A stretch of DNA of 39,844 bases from Bacteroidales bacterium (GCA_020859755.1 JAJBVP010000248.1:1-39844); one strand, 5' to 3'; shown: positions 1 through 8,131, numbered from the stretch's first letter. Notes: a model not told the origin generated them from the sequence alone. Numbers and translations: made by a program.

Positions 1-41
1 ATGGTACTGCGAAAGCGGGAGAGTAGGTCGCCGCCACCCTT
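1..41 (+). rRNA. rrf: 5S ribosomal RNA, 3' end only
   Basis: The first roughly 40 bases (GCGGGAGAGTAGGTCGCCGC core) match the conserved 3' end of bacterial 5S rRNA, where GGGAGAGUAGG(U)CG is nearly invariant. The 5' two thirds lie outside the window. A strong intrinsic terminator follows at once, as expected for the last gene of an rRNA operon. The exact 3' end is uncertain by a few bases. Confidence 0.85.
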
Positions 42-47
42 ACCCCG

Positions 48-84
48 AAGCCCCCAACGCTATCCAGCGTCGGGGGCTTTTTTT
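48..84 (+). terminator. rRNA operon intrinsic terminator
   Basis: A 13-bp stem with one mismatch (AGCCCCCAACGCT / AGCGTCGGGGGCT) closes a four-base ATCC loop and is followed by a run of seven T. It lies directly after the 5S rRNA end and before the rtcB promoter. Confidence 0.9.
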
Positions 85-92
85 AATTGGTT

Positions 93-130
93 ACAACGAC
101 AATAAATGTCGTAGTTGGCGGGTATCTTTG
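93..130 (+). promoter_or_regulatory. rtcB promoter with palindromic operator
   Basis: A perfect inverted repeat ACGACA-ataaa-TGTCGT (96-112) is followed 10 nt later by TATCTTTG (123-130), a perfect Bacteroidetes -7 box (TAnnTTTG). There is no TTTG at the expected -33 position; the palindrome sits there instead. That arrangement fits a promoter needing an activator bound at the palindrome, or one controlled by a repressor. The same module occurs at 6531-6566 in front of the TROVE relic. The sequence is seen directly; the regulator and its sign are unknown. Confidence 0.75.
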
Positions 131-164
131 TGGCGTAAAATAAATATAAAGATGATTGAGAAAG

Positions 165-1334
165 ATGATTAAGAAGGTAGTAATGGGCACAAGGTTGCCT
201 GCCAAGATGTGGCTAGATGAGGTAGAGGACTCGTGTATGTCCCAGATTATCAATCTTGCGTCGTTGCCTTTTGCGTTTAAGCATATAGCTATTATGCCTG
301 ATGCTCATGCTGGTAAGGGAATGCCGAATGGTGGAGTCTTGGCCACCAAGGGGGTGGTTGTTCCTAACGCTGTAGGGGTGGATATAGGCTGCGGTATGTG
401 CGCTGTGAAGACGTCGCTGAAGGCCTCGGAACTTGTGCGTACCGACCTTACGGGGATCATGCGCCATATACGCAAGACCATACCGTTGGGTTTCGACCAT
501 CAGGCCAAGGCTGTTGACGAGTCGCTACTACCGGAAGTCGACTTGTCAACCTTGCCTTTCCTCAAGGACAAAAAAAACGCCATGCTCAGGGAAATCGGTA
601 CTCTTGGCGGCGGCAATCATTTTATCGAGATCCAGCGCGACGTGGCCACCGACGATGTATGGGCTATGATCCACTCGGGAAGCCGTCATGTGGGTTTGAC
701 GGTCGCCAACCACTACAATAAGTTGGCTGAGCATTGGTGTGAGCGGTGGTATGCCGACACGCTCCCGGGGCTGGCTTTTCTCCCGATAGAGACGGAGCTT
801 GGCAAGGATTACATGCGCGAGATGGAGTTTTGCGTGGCTTTGGCGTTGGCCAATCGCAAGGCGATGATGGAAAGGGTGATGGAGGGTTTCCGAGGGGTGC
901 GCCCGGCGGTGGAGTTTGAGCCGATCATCAACATCGCCCACAACTATGCGGCTTGGGAGAATCACTATGGCCACGATGTCATTGTTCATCGGAAGGGTGC
1001 GACCCGGGCCCGGGCCGGGGAGATCGGCATTATACCCGGCTCGATGGGCACGAAGTCGTATATCGTGGAAGGGTTGGGGAATCCCGAGTCGTTCATGAGT
1101 TGCTCCCACGGGGCCGGTCGACGGATGAGTCGCAGCCAGGCTTTCAAGACGTTGTCGCTTGAGCAGGAGTGTGCGGCGATGGATGCCAAGGGGATTATCC
1201 ACGGCATGCGACGTGACGGGCTGGATGAGGCACCGTCGGCCTATAAGGACATAGAGCAGGTGATATCCCTGGAGAGCGACTTGGTGCGACCCTTGGTTGA
1301 GCTTTCGCCGTTGGCCGTGATCAAAGGCGACTAA
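165..1334 (+). CDS. rtcB: RNA-splicing ligase RtcB
   Basis: Mn- and GTP-dependent RNA ligase that joins 2',3'-cyclic phosphate (or 3'-phosphate) ends to 5'-OH ends through a histidine-GMP intermediate, used in RNA repair. Numbering from ATG 165 (389 aa), the metal-binding block GVDIGCGM is at about 71-78 (Cys76), GGGNHFIE at about 148-155, HSGSR near 170, HNYAAWEN near 259, and SHGAGRRMSR near 314 contains the histidine expected to carry GMP. The length fits the compact bacterial form. The ORF track starts at an upstream TTG (156); ATG 165 is preferred. No archease or rtcA is adjacent. The gene stands alone between its own promoter and terminator, and its operator is shared with the TROVE relic 6 kb away, so it is probably induced by RNA damage or a related stress (inference). 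Confidence 0.95.
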   Translation: MIKKVVMGTRLPAKMWLDEVEDSCMSQIINLASLPFAFKHIAIMPDAHAGKGMPNGGVLATKGVVVPNAVGVDIGCGMCAVKTSLKASELVRTDLTGIMRHIRKTIPLGFDHQAKAVDESLLPEVDLSTLPFLKDKKNAMLREIGTLGGGNHFIEIQRDVATDDVWAMIHSGSRHVGLTVANHYNKLAEHWCERWYADTLPGLAFLPIETELGKDYMREMEFCVALALANRKAMMERVMEGFRGVRPAVEFEPIINIAHNYAAWENHYGHDVIVHRKGATRARAGEIGIIPGSMGTKSYIVEGLGNPESFMSCSHGAGRRMSRSQAFKTLSLEQECAAMDAKGIIHGMRRDGLDEAPSAYKDIEQVISLESDLVRPLVELSPLAVIKGD

Positions 1335-1363
1335 TACCGGGGAGCAGGCTGTTGTAAACATGA

Positions 1364-1406
1364 GAATGTCGATGGCTTAAAATGGGCTGTCGACATTCAT
1401 TTTTTA
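1364..1406 (+). terminator. intrinsic terminator after rtcB
   Basis: A perfect 9-bp stem GAATGTCGA / TCGACATTC encloses a 17-nt loop and is followed by ATTTTTTA. It lies 30 nt after the rtcB stop codon and separates rtcB from the dxs transcription unit. Confidence 0.75.
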
Positions 1407-1459
1407 GCGGTGAAAGTGAGGGATAGGGTAAGAGCGTGCGGAGATAAAGAAAAAATTTG

Positions 1460-1467
1460 TAAATTTG
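1460..1467 (+). promoter_or_regulatory. -7 box of the dxs-trkA-trkH unit
   Basis: TAAATTTG is a perfect match to the Bacteroidetes -7 consensus TAnnTTTG, about 42 nt before the first ORF of the cluster. No clear TTTG is visible at -33, so the call rests on the -7 box and its position. Confidence 0.55.
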
Positions 1468-1508
1468 CGGGTTAATTGGCGTGAAAGGCCAAAAATGAAA
1501 TTAACGTT

Positions 1509-1691
1509 ATGAAAGGTGCATTGATTGCGAGATTTGTTTGCCTGCTGCTGTTGTGGCTATTACTGTGCTACATCCTGCTGAAGACCCGCGACTGGAATTT
1601 CTGGACCTTATTTGTAGTAGTGGCCTCGGGAATTGTGGTGTTTGTGCCTCTTTATAAGAAATATATCCGCGATGGGAAAGGACGCAAGTAA
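1509..1691 (+). CDS. small two-helix membrane protein upstream of dxs
   Basis: A 60-residue protein of no recognised family. Two hydrophobic segments (about residues 5-25 and 30-48) are joined by a short polar turn with TRDWNFW, followed by a strongly basic tail [12 protein letters not shown] that should stay in the cytoplasm. Its last 20 nt overlap the start of dxs, so the two are transcribed together and probably translationally coupled. It is the first gene after the TAAATTTG promoter. The overlap and clean membrane topology argue that it is real. A function in isoprenoid synthesis or potassium transport would be a guess from position only. Confidence 0.65.
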   Translation: MKGALIARFVCLLLLWLLLCYILLKTRDWNFWTLFVVVASGIVVFVPLYKKYIRDGKGRK

Positions 1692-3576
1692 TCTCCTTGA
1701 CACGATACAAAGCCCCGACGACCTACGTCGGTTGAGCGTGGAGCAGTTGCCGCAAGTGTGCCGCGAGCTGCGCCAGGAGCTGATTCGTCAGCTGTCGTCC
1801 AATCCGGGGCATTTGGCCTCGTCGATGGGTGCCGTCGATCTCACGGTGGCTCTACATTATGTGTTCGATACTCCTCGCGACCGTCTGGTGTGGGACGTTG
1901 GACACCAGGCATATTCCCATAAAATCCTTACCGGGCGACGCGAGCAATTCGCTACCCAGCGCACTTTAGGAGGCCTGAGCGGTTTTCCTAACCCAGCAGA
2001 AAGCGAATACGACACTTTCACGGCGGGCCACGCTTCCAACTCTATCTCGGCGGCTCTGGGCATGGCCGTTGCATCGGAGCTCAACCACGATGAGCCGCGT
2101 CGTAACGTGGTGGCAATCATCGGTGACGCTTCGATAAGCGGTGGACTTGCTTTCGAGGGGATCAACAACGCGGCCAATACCCCCAACAACCTGCTTATCA
2201 TCCTCAACGACAACGACATGTCGATTGACCGGAATGTTGGGGCTCTCAACGACTATCTCACGCATATCACGACCTCCAAGGCTTACAACCGCCTACGGTA
2301 CAAGGTGTACCGTTTCTTGCGGAAGTTTAGGTTGATCTCGGAGCGCAAGAGGGGAGTGATTTTGCGATTCAACAATTCGCTGAAGTCGCTCTTGACCCAC
2401 GAGCAGAATCTGTTTGAAGGGTTGAATATCAGGTATTTGGGGCCTTTTGACGGCCATGATGTGGAGCGTATCGTCAGGGTGTTGAAAGACGTGAAGGACA
2501 TGGAAGGCCCTCGCATCCTTCATTTCCGCACGATCAAAGGAAAAGGTTACGGCCCAGCTGAGCGCGACCCGGCCTCGTGGCACGCCCCTGGCAAGTTTGA
2601 TCCCAAGACAGGGAACCGCCTAAGCGGGTCCAACGGCAACCAACCGCCAAAGTATCAGGATGTTTTCGGCGAAACGTTAGTTGAATTGGCTCTAAAGAAT
2701 CCCAAAATCGTGGCTGTAACGGCGGCGATGCCGTCGGGTACCTCGGTGAGCGAGATGCAGGACGCATTGCCCGATCGCACCTTTGACGTGGGGATTTCGG
2801 AGGGGCACGCCGTCACCTTTTCGGGAGGCATGGCCAAGGATGGGCTTCGGCCCTTCTGTGCCATCTACTCGTCGTTTCTCCAGCGAGGTTACGACCATAT
2901 CATCCACGACGTTGCTATTCAGCGACTTCCGGTGACTTTTTGTATTGACCGCGCGGGGCTGGTGGGCGAGGATGGCGTCACCCATCACGGGATGCTCGAC
3001 ATCTGCTACCTGCGTTCCATTCCGGGCATGATTGTTTCGGCTCCTCGCGACGAGGTGATGCTGCGCAACCTGATGTACACGGCTCAGGCCGATGATCATG
3101 GCCCGTTCGCCATACGTTATCCTCGTGGGGCCGGTCATAATCTCGACTGGCTCCAACCGATGCGAGCGCTTCCCATCGGTAAGGGGGAGAAACTCACTGC
3201 AGGCACCGACGTGATGGTAATCTCGGTGGGCACAATGGCTTATGAGACTGCGCAAGCCATTGCGCAAGCCCGTAGGCAGGGCGTGAACGCGTCCCATTAC
3301 GATGCCATTTTCGTCAAGCCGCTCGACGAGGAGATGCTTGAGGAGATTGCCCAGACTAATCGACCGATAGTCACCGTGGAGGACGGGGCCGTGGCCGGTG
3401 GGTTCGGTTCGGCTGTGATGGAATGGCTTCAAGCCCACGGCTACAACCGCGCTGTCACCACCATCGGAATCCCCGACAACTTCGTCACCCACGGCACCGT
3501 GGCTCAATTGAAAAAGATATGCGGAATGGATCCCGATAGTATTGCGCAAGCCATCATAAAAGCCAATGAATCATGA
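1672..3576 (+). CDS. dxs: 1-deoxy-D-xylulose-5-phosphate synthase
   Basis: Catalyses the thiamine-diphosphate-dependent condensation of pyruvate and glyceraldehyde 3-phosphate, the first step of the MEP route to isopentenyl diphosphate. From ATG 1672 the protein has 634 residues, the usual length. Seen in order: DVGHQAY with His78, AGHASNS with His120, the ThDP motif GDAS...NDND (about 151-182), the pyrimidine-domain GISEGHAV with the catalytic Glu, and the transketolase C-terminal domain with [14 protein letters not shown]. The ORF track begins at 1633 in the preceding small gene; [12 protein letters not shown] at 1672 is the natural start. The stop overlaps the trkA start (ATGA), so dxs, trkA and the small gene form one operon. 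Confidence 0.96.
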   Translation: MGKDASNLLDTIQSPDDLRRLSVEQLPQVCRELRQELIRQLSSNPGHLASSMGAVDLTVALHYVFDTPRDRLVWDVGHQAYSHKILTGRREQFATQRTLGGLSGFPNPAESEYDTFTAGHASNSISAALGMAVASELNHDEPRRNVVAIIGDASISGGLAFEGINNAANTPNNLLIILNDNDMSIDRNVGALNDYLTHITTSKAYNRLRYKVYRFLRKFRLISERKRGVILRFNNSLKSLLTHEQNLFEGLNIRYLGPFDGHDVERIVRVLKDVKDMEGPRILHFRTIKGKGYGPAERDPASWHAPGKFDPKTGNRLSGSNGNQPPKYQDVFGETLVELALKNPKIVAVTAAMPSGTSVSEMQDALPDRTFDVGISEGHAVTFSGGMAKDGLRPFCAIYSSFLQRGYDHIIHDVAIQRLPVTFCIDRAGLVGEDGVTHHGMLDICYLRSIPGMIVSAPRDEVMLRNLMYTAQADDHGPFAIRYPRGAGHNLDWLQPMRALPIGKGEKLTAGTDVMVISVGTMAYETAQAIAQARRQGVNASHYDAIFVKPLDEEMLEEIAQTNRPIVTVEDGAVAGGFGSAVMEWLQAHGYNRAVTTIGIPDNFVTHGTVAQLKKICGMDPDSIAQAIIKANES

Positions 3577-4904
3577 AGATAGTGATTGTAGGAGCGGGAG
3601 AAGTGGGTAGCCACTTGGCCAAACTTCTTTCCAAGGAGGATCAAGACATAACGCTGGTCGACGCCGACGAGCAGAAGCTTGCGCCGCTCGACAGCAACTA
3701 CAACCTGATGACTGTCACTGGCCAACCCACTTCCTTTGCCGCATTGAAGCAGGCGCGAGTGGAACAGTGTGACCTGTTTATCGCCGTCACGCCCTACGAG
3801 ACTGAAAATATCACATCGTGCGCCATAGCCAAAAGCCTTGGGGCCCACAAAACAGTAGCGCGCATCGACCGCTACGAATTCCTAAAGGAGGAGCACCGCG
3901 GCTTTTTCACTCGCATGGGTGTCAACCACTTGATTTACCCTGAGCTGTTGGCCGCCGAGGAGATCGTCACCTCGTTGCGACGCTCCTGGGTAAGGCATTG
4001 GCTTGAGCTACACGAGGGGGAAATCATATTGGTGGGTGTGAAGGTGCGCGAGGGGGCCAAAATCGTGGGTCAGATGCTTAAGGATCTGGCCATCCAAGCG
4101 GCCATCCACGTTTCGGCCATCAAGCGCAAGCATGAGACGATCATCCCCCGAGGCTACGACCGTATCGAGCCGGGCGACATCGTCTATTTCACCACCACGC
4201 GTGACCATGTGGAAGCTTTGCGCGAGATATGCGGCAAGGTGGATAAGCGCGTGCGGCGAGTGATGGTGATGGGTGGGAGCCGTATCGCTGTGCGGCTATG
4301 CGCCTTGGCTGGAGATGAATTCCGCCTGAAAATCATCGAGCAAAGTCCTGAGAGATGCCGCTGGCTTGCGGAGCTATGTCCCAACGCCGAGATTATCCTG
4401 GGCGACGCTCGCGATAACGAGGTATTGTCGGACGAGGGGATTCGCGACATGGACGCTTTCGTGGCCCTCACCGATCAAAGCGAGACCAACATTTTGGCTT
4501 GTCTCTCGGCCAAGGAGTTGGGCGTTCATAAGACGATTGCCGAGGTTGAGAATATCCAGTTTATCTCGGAGGCCGAGGGCCTTAACATTGGCACAATCAT
4601 CAACAAAAAGCTGCTGGCTTCGTCCAAGATATTCCAGCTTCTGCTTGACGCCGATACCGATTCGTCGAAATGCCTGGCACTGGCCGATGCCGAGGTGGCG
4701 GAAATCGAGGTAAAGCCCCACAGCAAGATAACTCGCGCCCCGGTCAAGGATCTCAATCTGTCGCGCGACATGACCATCGCCGGATTGATTCGCGATGGTC
4801 GGGGGATGCTCGTCGAGGGTAACACCCTTATCCAGCCTGGCGATCACGTGATGGTATTCTGCCTTAGCGGCGCGCTTTCCAAAATCGAAAAATTATTTAA
4901 TTAA
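3573..4904 (+). CDS. trkA: Trk potassium uptake regulator TrkA
   Basis: Cytoplasmic NAD(H)/nucleotide-binding gating subunit of the TrkH potassium channel. At 443 aa it has the duplicated layout of TrkA: RCK_N Rossmann fold with [13 protein letters not shown] at the N-terminus, a first TrkA_C domain (about 140-225), a second Rossmann fold beginning [13 protein letters not shown] (about 230), and a second TrkA_C domain to the end. The second glycine motif is degenerate (GGSRIA rather than GxGxxG), as is common in this half. The start overlaps the dxs stop by 4 nt and its partner trkH follows about 100 nt downstream after a repeat-filled spacer. Confidence 0.95.
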   Translation: MKIVIVGAGEVGSHLAKLLSKEDQDITLVDADEQKLAPLDSNYNLMTVTGQPTSFAALKQARVEQCDLFIAVTPYETENITSCAIAKSLGAHKTVARIDRYEFLKEEHRGFFTRMGVNHLIYPELLAAEEIVTSLRRSWVRHWLELHEGEIILVGVKVREGAKIVGQMLKDLAIQAAIHVSAIKRKHETIIPRGYDRIEPGDIVYFTTTRDHVEALREICGKVDKRVRRVMVMGGSRIAVRLCALAGDEFRLKIIEQSPERCRWLAELCPNAEIILGDARDNEVLSDEGIRDMDAFVALTDQSETNILACLSAKELGVHKTIAEVENIQFISEAEGLNIGTIINKKLLASSKIFQLLLDADTDSSKCLALADAEVAEIEVKPHSKITRAPVKDLNLSRDMTIAGLIRDGRGMLVEGNTLIQPGDHVMVFCLSGALSKIEKLFN

Positions 4905-4910
4905 ATTATA

Positions 4911-5005
4911 GTCTTCAGTGTTCAGCAGATACTTTCTGAAGACTGAAAGCTGAAGACAGAAAACTGAAAACTGAAGACTGAAAACTGAAGACTTCAAACT
5001 GAATG
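4911..5005 (+). repeat. heptanucleotide CTGAARR array between trkA and trkH
   Basis: From 4936 the spacer divides cleanly into 7-mers: CTGAAGA, CTGAAAG, CTGAAGA, CAGAAAA, CTGAAAA, CTGAAGA, CTGAAAA, CTGAAGA, CTTCAAA, CTGAATG. The last unit contains the trkH start codon. To the left, GTCTTCAGTGTTCAG (4911-4925) is the same repeat in the opposite orientation, so the RNA can fold into a long imperfect hairpin. Comparable arrays lie at 10858-10927 and 19639-19700. Confidence 0.85.
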
Positions 5006-6469
5006 TTCAAGACCAACATAAATCTGCCGATGCTGCTGCGAGTAGTGGGCTGGCTTCTCATGATAGAGGCGGCTTTTATGCTCGTGCCTTTCCTCACGTG
5101 CCTGATTTATGGGGAAAATGACTATGATGCCTTTCTTTTGTCGATTATCATCACCGTTGGGGCAGGCGCGTTGATGACCTTCGGGATCCACCCCGCTCGA
5201 CACGATATGGGCAAGCGTGAAGGCTTCCTGCTGACGGCTTTGGTGTGGGTGATTTTTTCGGCGTTTGGCATGATACCGTTCATGCGGTGTCACACACCCA
5301 TGTCGCTGAGCGACTCCTTTTTTGAGGCTATGTCGGGTTTCACCACTACCGGGGCGTCGATCCTCGAGGATATGACCCATCTAAGCCATGGGATAGTGAT
5401 ATGGCGATGCCTGATGCAGTGGATTGGGGGTATGGGAATCATCCTTTTTACCGTCGCCGTGTTGCCGATGCTCAACTCCTCGGGGGGCATGGCCATGTTT
5501 AACGCCGAGGTCACGGGAATCACACGCGAGAAGCTGCGGCCTCGCGTGAGCCAAACGGCGATGAGTCTGTGGCAACTCTACATCACCCTCACGGTGTTGC
5601 TCATCGCGTTGCTGTGGCTTGGTCCCATGAATTTCTTCGAGGCGGTATGCCACGGGTTTTCGACGATTTCCACCGGAGGCTTCTCTACCGAGAACGATTC
5701 AATCGCGGCGTTCCATTCGGTATATATCGACATTGTGGTCACCATCTTTATGTTCCTGGGGGGCGTCAACTTCGCTCTGCTGGTGAAGGCCGCATCGGGC
5801 AAAATTCGCTCGGCGTGGAGCAACGACGTTCTGCGCACCTATGTGGGGATTATAGGGGTGATGATGGTGCTCTTCGTTATCACAGTCATCGTCAACGGGC
5901 AAGCGCGGACGTGGCAGGATGTGACCATCGCCCCGTTGTTTCAGATCGTGTCGACGATGACCTCCACGGGCTACACTGTCTCCAACTTTGAGAACTGGGG
6001 GGCATTCGTGCTGTCGCTCGTGTTTGGGATGATGTTCTTCGGGGCTTGTGCCGGCTCTACCAGCGGTGGAGCGAAGATCGACCGGCTGATCTTCCTGCAG
6101 AAGTACGTCAAGAACGAGCTACGCAAGTGTGTCCATCCCCGTCAGGTGTATGCGGTGAGAGTAGGGGGCAAGGTGATGCCTACGGAATTGGTAGCCAAGG
6201 TCGTTGCTTTCTTGTGCTTCTACGTCATCTTGATCATGGCTGGGGGCATCGCACTGACGGCGTTGAACATCCCCTTGGTCGACTCTTTCTTCTCCTCCTT
6301 CTCGGCCATCAGCAACACGGGCTTGGGAGCTGGAGTGACCGGCTACGGCTCCTCCTATGAGATAATTCCGGCGGCCGGCAAATGGATACTGTCGTTCTTG
6401 ATGCTCGTTGGTCGTCTCGAGATCTTCACCGTTCTGATTCTCTTCACCTCGGCTTTCTGGAAAAAATAA
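5003..6469 (+). CDS. trkH: Trk potassium channel subunit TrkH
   Basis: Inner-membrane potassium-translocating subunit that works with TrkA. At 488 aa it shows the four-fold pore-loop pattern of the TrkH/KtrB family; selectivity-filter-like segments are visible as SGFTTTGAS, HGFSTISTGGFS, TSTGYTVSN and SNTGLGAGVTG. The conserved GACAGSTSGGAKIDR segment and the C-terminal GRLEIFTVLILFT match TrkH. The start codon lies in the last unit of the heptamer array, so its ribosome-binding region is made of repeat sequence (CTTCAAACTGA) with no Shine-Dalgarno, which is normal for Bacteroidetes. It ends the dxs-trkA-trkH operon. Confidence 0.95.
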   Translation: MFKTNINLPMLLRVVGWLLMIEAAFMLVPFLTCLIYGENDYDAFLLSIIITVGAGALMTFGIHPARHDMGKREGFLLTALVWVIFSAFGMIPFMRCHTPMSLSDSFFEAMSGFTTTGASILEDMTHLSHGIVIWRCLMQWIGGMGIILFTVAVLPMLNSSGGMAMFNAEVTGITREKLRPRVSQTAMSLWQLYITLTVLLIALLWLGPMNFFEAVCHGFSTISTGGFSTENDSIAAFHSVYIDIVVTIFMFLGGVNFALLVKAASGKIRSAWSNDVLRTYVGIIGVMMVLFVITVIVNGQARTWQDVTIAPLFQIVSTMTSTGYTVSNFENWGAFVLSLVFGMMFFGACAGSTSGGAKIDRLIFLQKYVKNELRKCVHPRQVYAVRVGGKVMPTELVAKVVAFLCFYVILIMAGGIALTALNIPLVDSFFSSFSAISNTGLGAGVTGYGSSYEIIPAAGKWILSFLMLVGRLEIFTVLILFTSAFWKK

Positions 6470-6489
6470 CGCTGGGATGTCGCCAAAAT

Positions 6490-6515
6490 AATTCCCATAA
6501 AAAGAGGAATTTTTT
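6490..6515 (+). terminator. weak intrinsic terminator after trkH
   Basis: A short AT-rich stem AATTCC / GGAATT with a 10-nt loop is followed by a T run. It lies 20 nt after the trkH stop. The stem is only 6 bp, so termination strength is uncertain. Confidence 0.45.
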
Positions 6516-6530
6516 GAAATTTTTTGTGCT

Positions 6531-6566
6531 ACGACAAAGGATGTCGTAGTAGGGGGGGTAATTTTG
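6531..6566 (+). promoter_or_regulatory. promoter and palindromic operator of the TROVE relic
   Basis: A perfect inverted repeat, extended to CTACGACA-aagga-TGTCGTAG (core 6531-6547), is followed 11 nt later by TAATTTTG (6559-6566), a perfect TAnnTTTG -7 box. It is the same module as in front of rtcB at 96-130: the arms are identical, the spacer is 5 nt in both, and the distance to the -7 box differs by one base. The elements look intact although the gene behind them is broken. Confidence 0.75.
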
Positions 6567-6590
6567 CAGCGTCAATAGGGCATTCACATA

Positions 6591-6633
6591 GCGGGATGGT
6601 GCAGTGGCTAGCATTTGAGTCTCATAATCTCCC
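6591..6633 (+). pseudogene. truncated tRNA-like sequence, CAT anticodon
   Basis: GCGGGAT (acceptor-like), GG, a 3-bp D stem TGC/GCA around AGTGGCTA, and an anticodon loop CTCATAA with CAT read like the 5' half of an elongator tRNA-Met or a mimic of one. The anticodon stem is poor (only GAG/CTC pairs) and the spacing to the D arm is off by one. No T arm or acceptor 3' strand follows; instead the sequence runs straight into TROVE codons at about 6634. It is therefore a truncated tRNA, or the remains of a tRNA-like RNA such as those linked to bacterial Ro60 systems (Y RNAs are known to carry tRNA-like modules). The latter is inference. Confidence 0.5.
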
Positions 6634-6790
6634 TTGTCGCCGATGTTCTATGAGAAGGCCGACGATCGCGTGGAGCGTATCGTGAGGCTGGTGGAGCGTT
6701 GCGACGACCGGTTTGTTGCCCAGCTGGCAGTGTACACGCGTCAAAAGATGAATCTGCGCAGTGTGCCCCTGATGCTGGTTGTGGATCTTG
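6634..6790 (+). pseudogene. TROVE-domain (Ro60/Rsr-like) gene fragment
   Basis: About 52 codons, LSPMFYEKADDRVERIV through LRSVPLMLVVDLA, resemble an N-terminal segment of bacterial TROVE proteins (FYEK.DDR..RI..L...D..FVA.LAVY.R..M.LRSVPL.L). TROVE proteins are ring-shaped RNA-binding proteins (Ro60, Rsr) that work with Y RNAs in RNA quality control and often sit beside rtcB. The preceding coding sequence is replaced by the tRNA-like piece, with an in-frame TAA three codons before the homology. The rest, including most of the ring and any von Willebrand domain, is missing; the frame runs into the terminator hairpin. The ORF track's 78-aa call continues through that hairpin and should not be trusted there. 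Family assignment is from memory of the motif pattern. Confidence 0.6.
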
Positions 6791-6825
6791 CCCTCACGCC
6801 TTGGAGGCGTGGGGGTTTATTTTTT
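6791..6825 (+). terminator. intrinsic terminator closing the TROVE relic
   Basis: An 11-bp stem CCCTCACGCCT / AGGCGTGGGGG with one T-G pair and a 3-nt loop is followed by TTTATTTTTT. The T run is on the plus strand, so it terminates transcription from the 6559 promoter rather than the minus-strand lipoprotein gene, whose stop codon lies just beyond it. Confidence 0.8.
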
Positions 6826-7767
6826 GCGGTGGGCGGCGATTCGGGCCGAGATGTTGGGGCCGAGGGTTGATTGGTAGAGCCATGGCTCGCAGGAATGGAT
6901 GTCGCCCACATTCAGGAAACCGTAGATGGGCGGGTACTCCGCGCCGTCGTAGCCCGTGACCACGAGCACGTGATGCTCGGGGGAAACCGTGACGGTGATT
7001 GTGTCGTTGAAAGTGGCGGGGGTTGCGTCGGTGACCCAGTTCACGGGGTTGATGCACATGGCGCATGGGGCCGAGATGATGGGCACGATGTACTTCACAT
7101 CCTTCACGGTGTTGTAGCAGATGGTTACTCCCGTGTCGGTTTCGCCCTGGGCGGCTTTGATGTGGGAGCATGAGGCGACATCATCGGGAGTGACCTTGTA
7201 GCCAAGCACGTAAGCGGCGGCAAGATCCTGGTAGGTAGCGTCGTCGAGGTGTTTGAGCAGCTCGACCACGGCCAATCCCCCTTGGCTGAAGCCGGCTAAT
7301 ACAAATGGGCGGCCTTTGTGGCGATGAGAGTTGAAATGGTCGAAAGCGTCGCACACGTCTTTCATCGACAGCCGCGTCCACTTGTACACTTGGTCCTCGT
7401 CCTGGGTTGCCCAAATCTCGATTGTCATGTGGCGGTAAAAGGGGGAGTAAAAATTGTTACCCGAGCCCATGTAGTCGGCCACCTTGGATATCTCGCGGGT
7501 CATGTGCTCGCGATGGGAGGGGTTCCATGGGTCGGCGTAGTGGCACAATTGGCCGTCGTCGGAAGTCCAGTCGGTTTCCCACGTCGACACGATGTAGAAG
7601 ACGTCTCCACCGGTGCCGTCGAGGTCATTTTCTTGGGTGTACCACATCGTGGCGTCGGTGTAATCGGGGGCTTGGGGGATAAACGTTGAGGAGGTGGACG
7701 CGTTGTCGTCGGCACAAGCGGGCAGAAGCAGCGTCGCCAATGAGAAAAGTAACAGTAGACGTTTCAT
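6817..7767 (-). CDS. DUF3089-type lipoprotein, predicted alpha/beta hydrolase
   Basis: A 316-residue exported lipoprotein. The signal peptide MKRLLLLFSLATLLLPAC ends in a lipobox with Cys18. The segment DVFYIVSTWETDW, the SPFYRHMT motif and the nucleophile elbow GFSQGG (Ser161) are typical of the DUF3089 group, which folds like a lipase/esterase; the substrate is unknown. The ORF track starts seven codons upstream at 7788; MKRLLLL at 7767 is preferred because it begins the signal peptide and avoids overlapping the merR gene. Only 7 nt separate it from the upstream merR stop, so the two are probably cotranscribed. Confidence 0.8.
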   Translation of the reverse strand: MKRLLLLFSLATLLLPACADDNASTSSTFIPQAPDYTDATMWYTQENDLDGTGGDVFYIVSTWETDWTSDDGQLCHYADPWNPSHREHMTREISKVADYMGSGNNFYSPFYRHMTIEIWATQDEDQVYKWTRLSMKDVCDAFDHFNSHRHKGRPFVLAGFSQGGLAVVELLKHLDDATYQDLAAAYVLGYKVTPDDVASCSHIKAAQGETDTGVTICYNTVKDVKYIVPIISAPCAMCINPVNWVTDATPATFNDTITVTVSPEHHVLVVTGYDGAEYPPIYGFLNVGDIHSCEPWLYQSTLGPNISARIAAHRKK

Positions 7768-7774
7768 TTCCAAT

Positions 7775-8110
7775 CTATTGGTTGCCAATGGCTGCGAGGA
7801 GGGCGGCGACGGTTTCGCGGGCCGAGCGGAGCGTCTCCACGACTCGAGCCTCGCGCTCGATACCCTCGGGGTTGCGCTTGATCATGGCCTGAGCGGCGTC
7901 GAGTTTCAACCCTTTCTCCTTCACCAAATATTTCACCTGATGTATCTTCTCGATGTCGCTTGGGGTGTAGAAACGCGATCCCTTGGCGTTACGCTTGGGG
8001 TTGATGATCGTGAACTCTTTTTCCCAGAATCTCAGGGTGGACATTGGCAAGCCGACGATTTCGGCTACCTCGCTGATTTTGTAGTATTTTTTTGACAAGG
8101 GATCGTTCAT
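7775..8110 (-). CDS. MerR-family transcriptional regulator
   Basis: A 111-residue protein with an N-terminal MerR winged helix: [25 protein letters not shown] (about 9-33) is the HTH and first wing, and [30 protein letters not shown] is the second HTH. A short C-terminal helix (about 80-108) would dimerise. There is no effector domain and no cysteine cluster, so it belongs to the small Bacteroidetes MerR group rather than the metal sensors. It is transcribed divergently from alaS and leads into the DUF3089 lipoprotein gene. Confidence 0.9.
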   Translation of the reverse strand: MNDPLSKKYYKISEVAEIVGLPMSTLRFWEKEFTIINPKRNAKGSRFYTPSDIEKIHQVKYLVKEKGLKLDAAQAMIKRNPEGIEREARVVETLRSARETVAALLAAIGNQ

Positions 8111-8131
8111 GGCGGTGAAATTGGCTTAACG

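Noticed and set aside
546-1361. 271-aa minus-strand ORF opposite rtcB
   Set aside because: A shadow frame of rtcB; its translation has no recognisable motifs, while rtcB has complete catalytic motifs.
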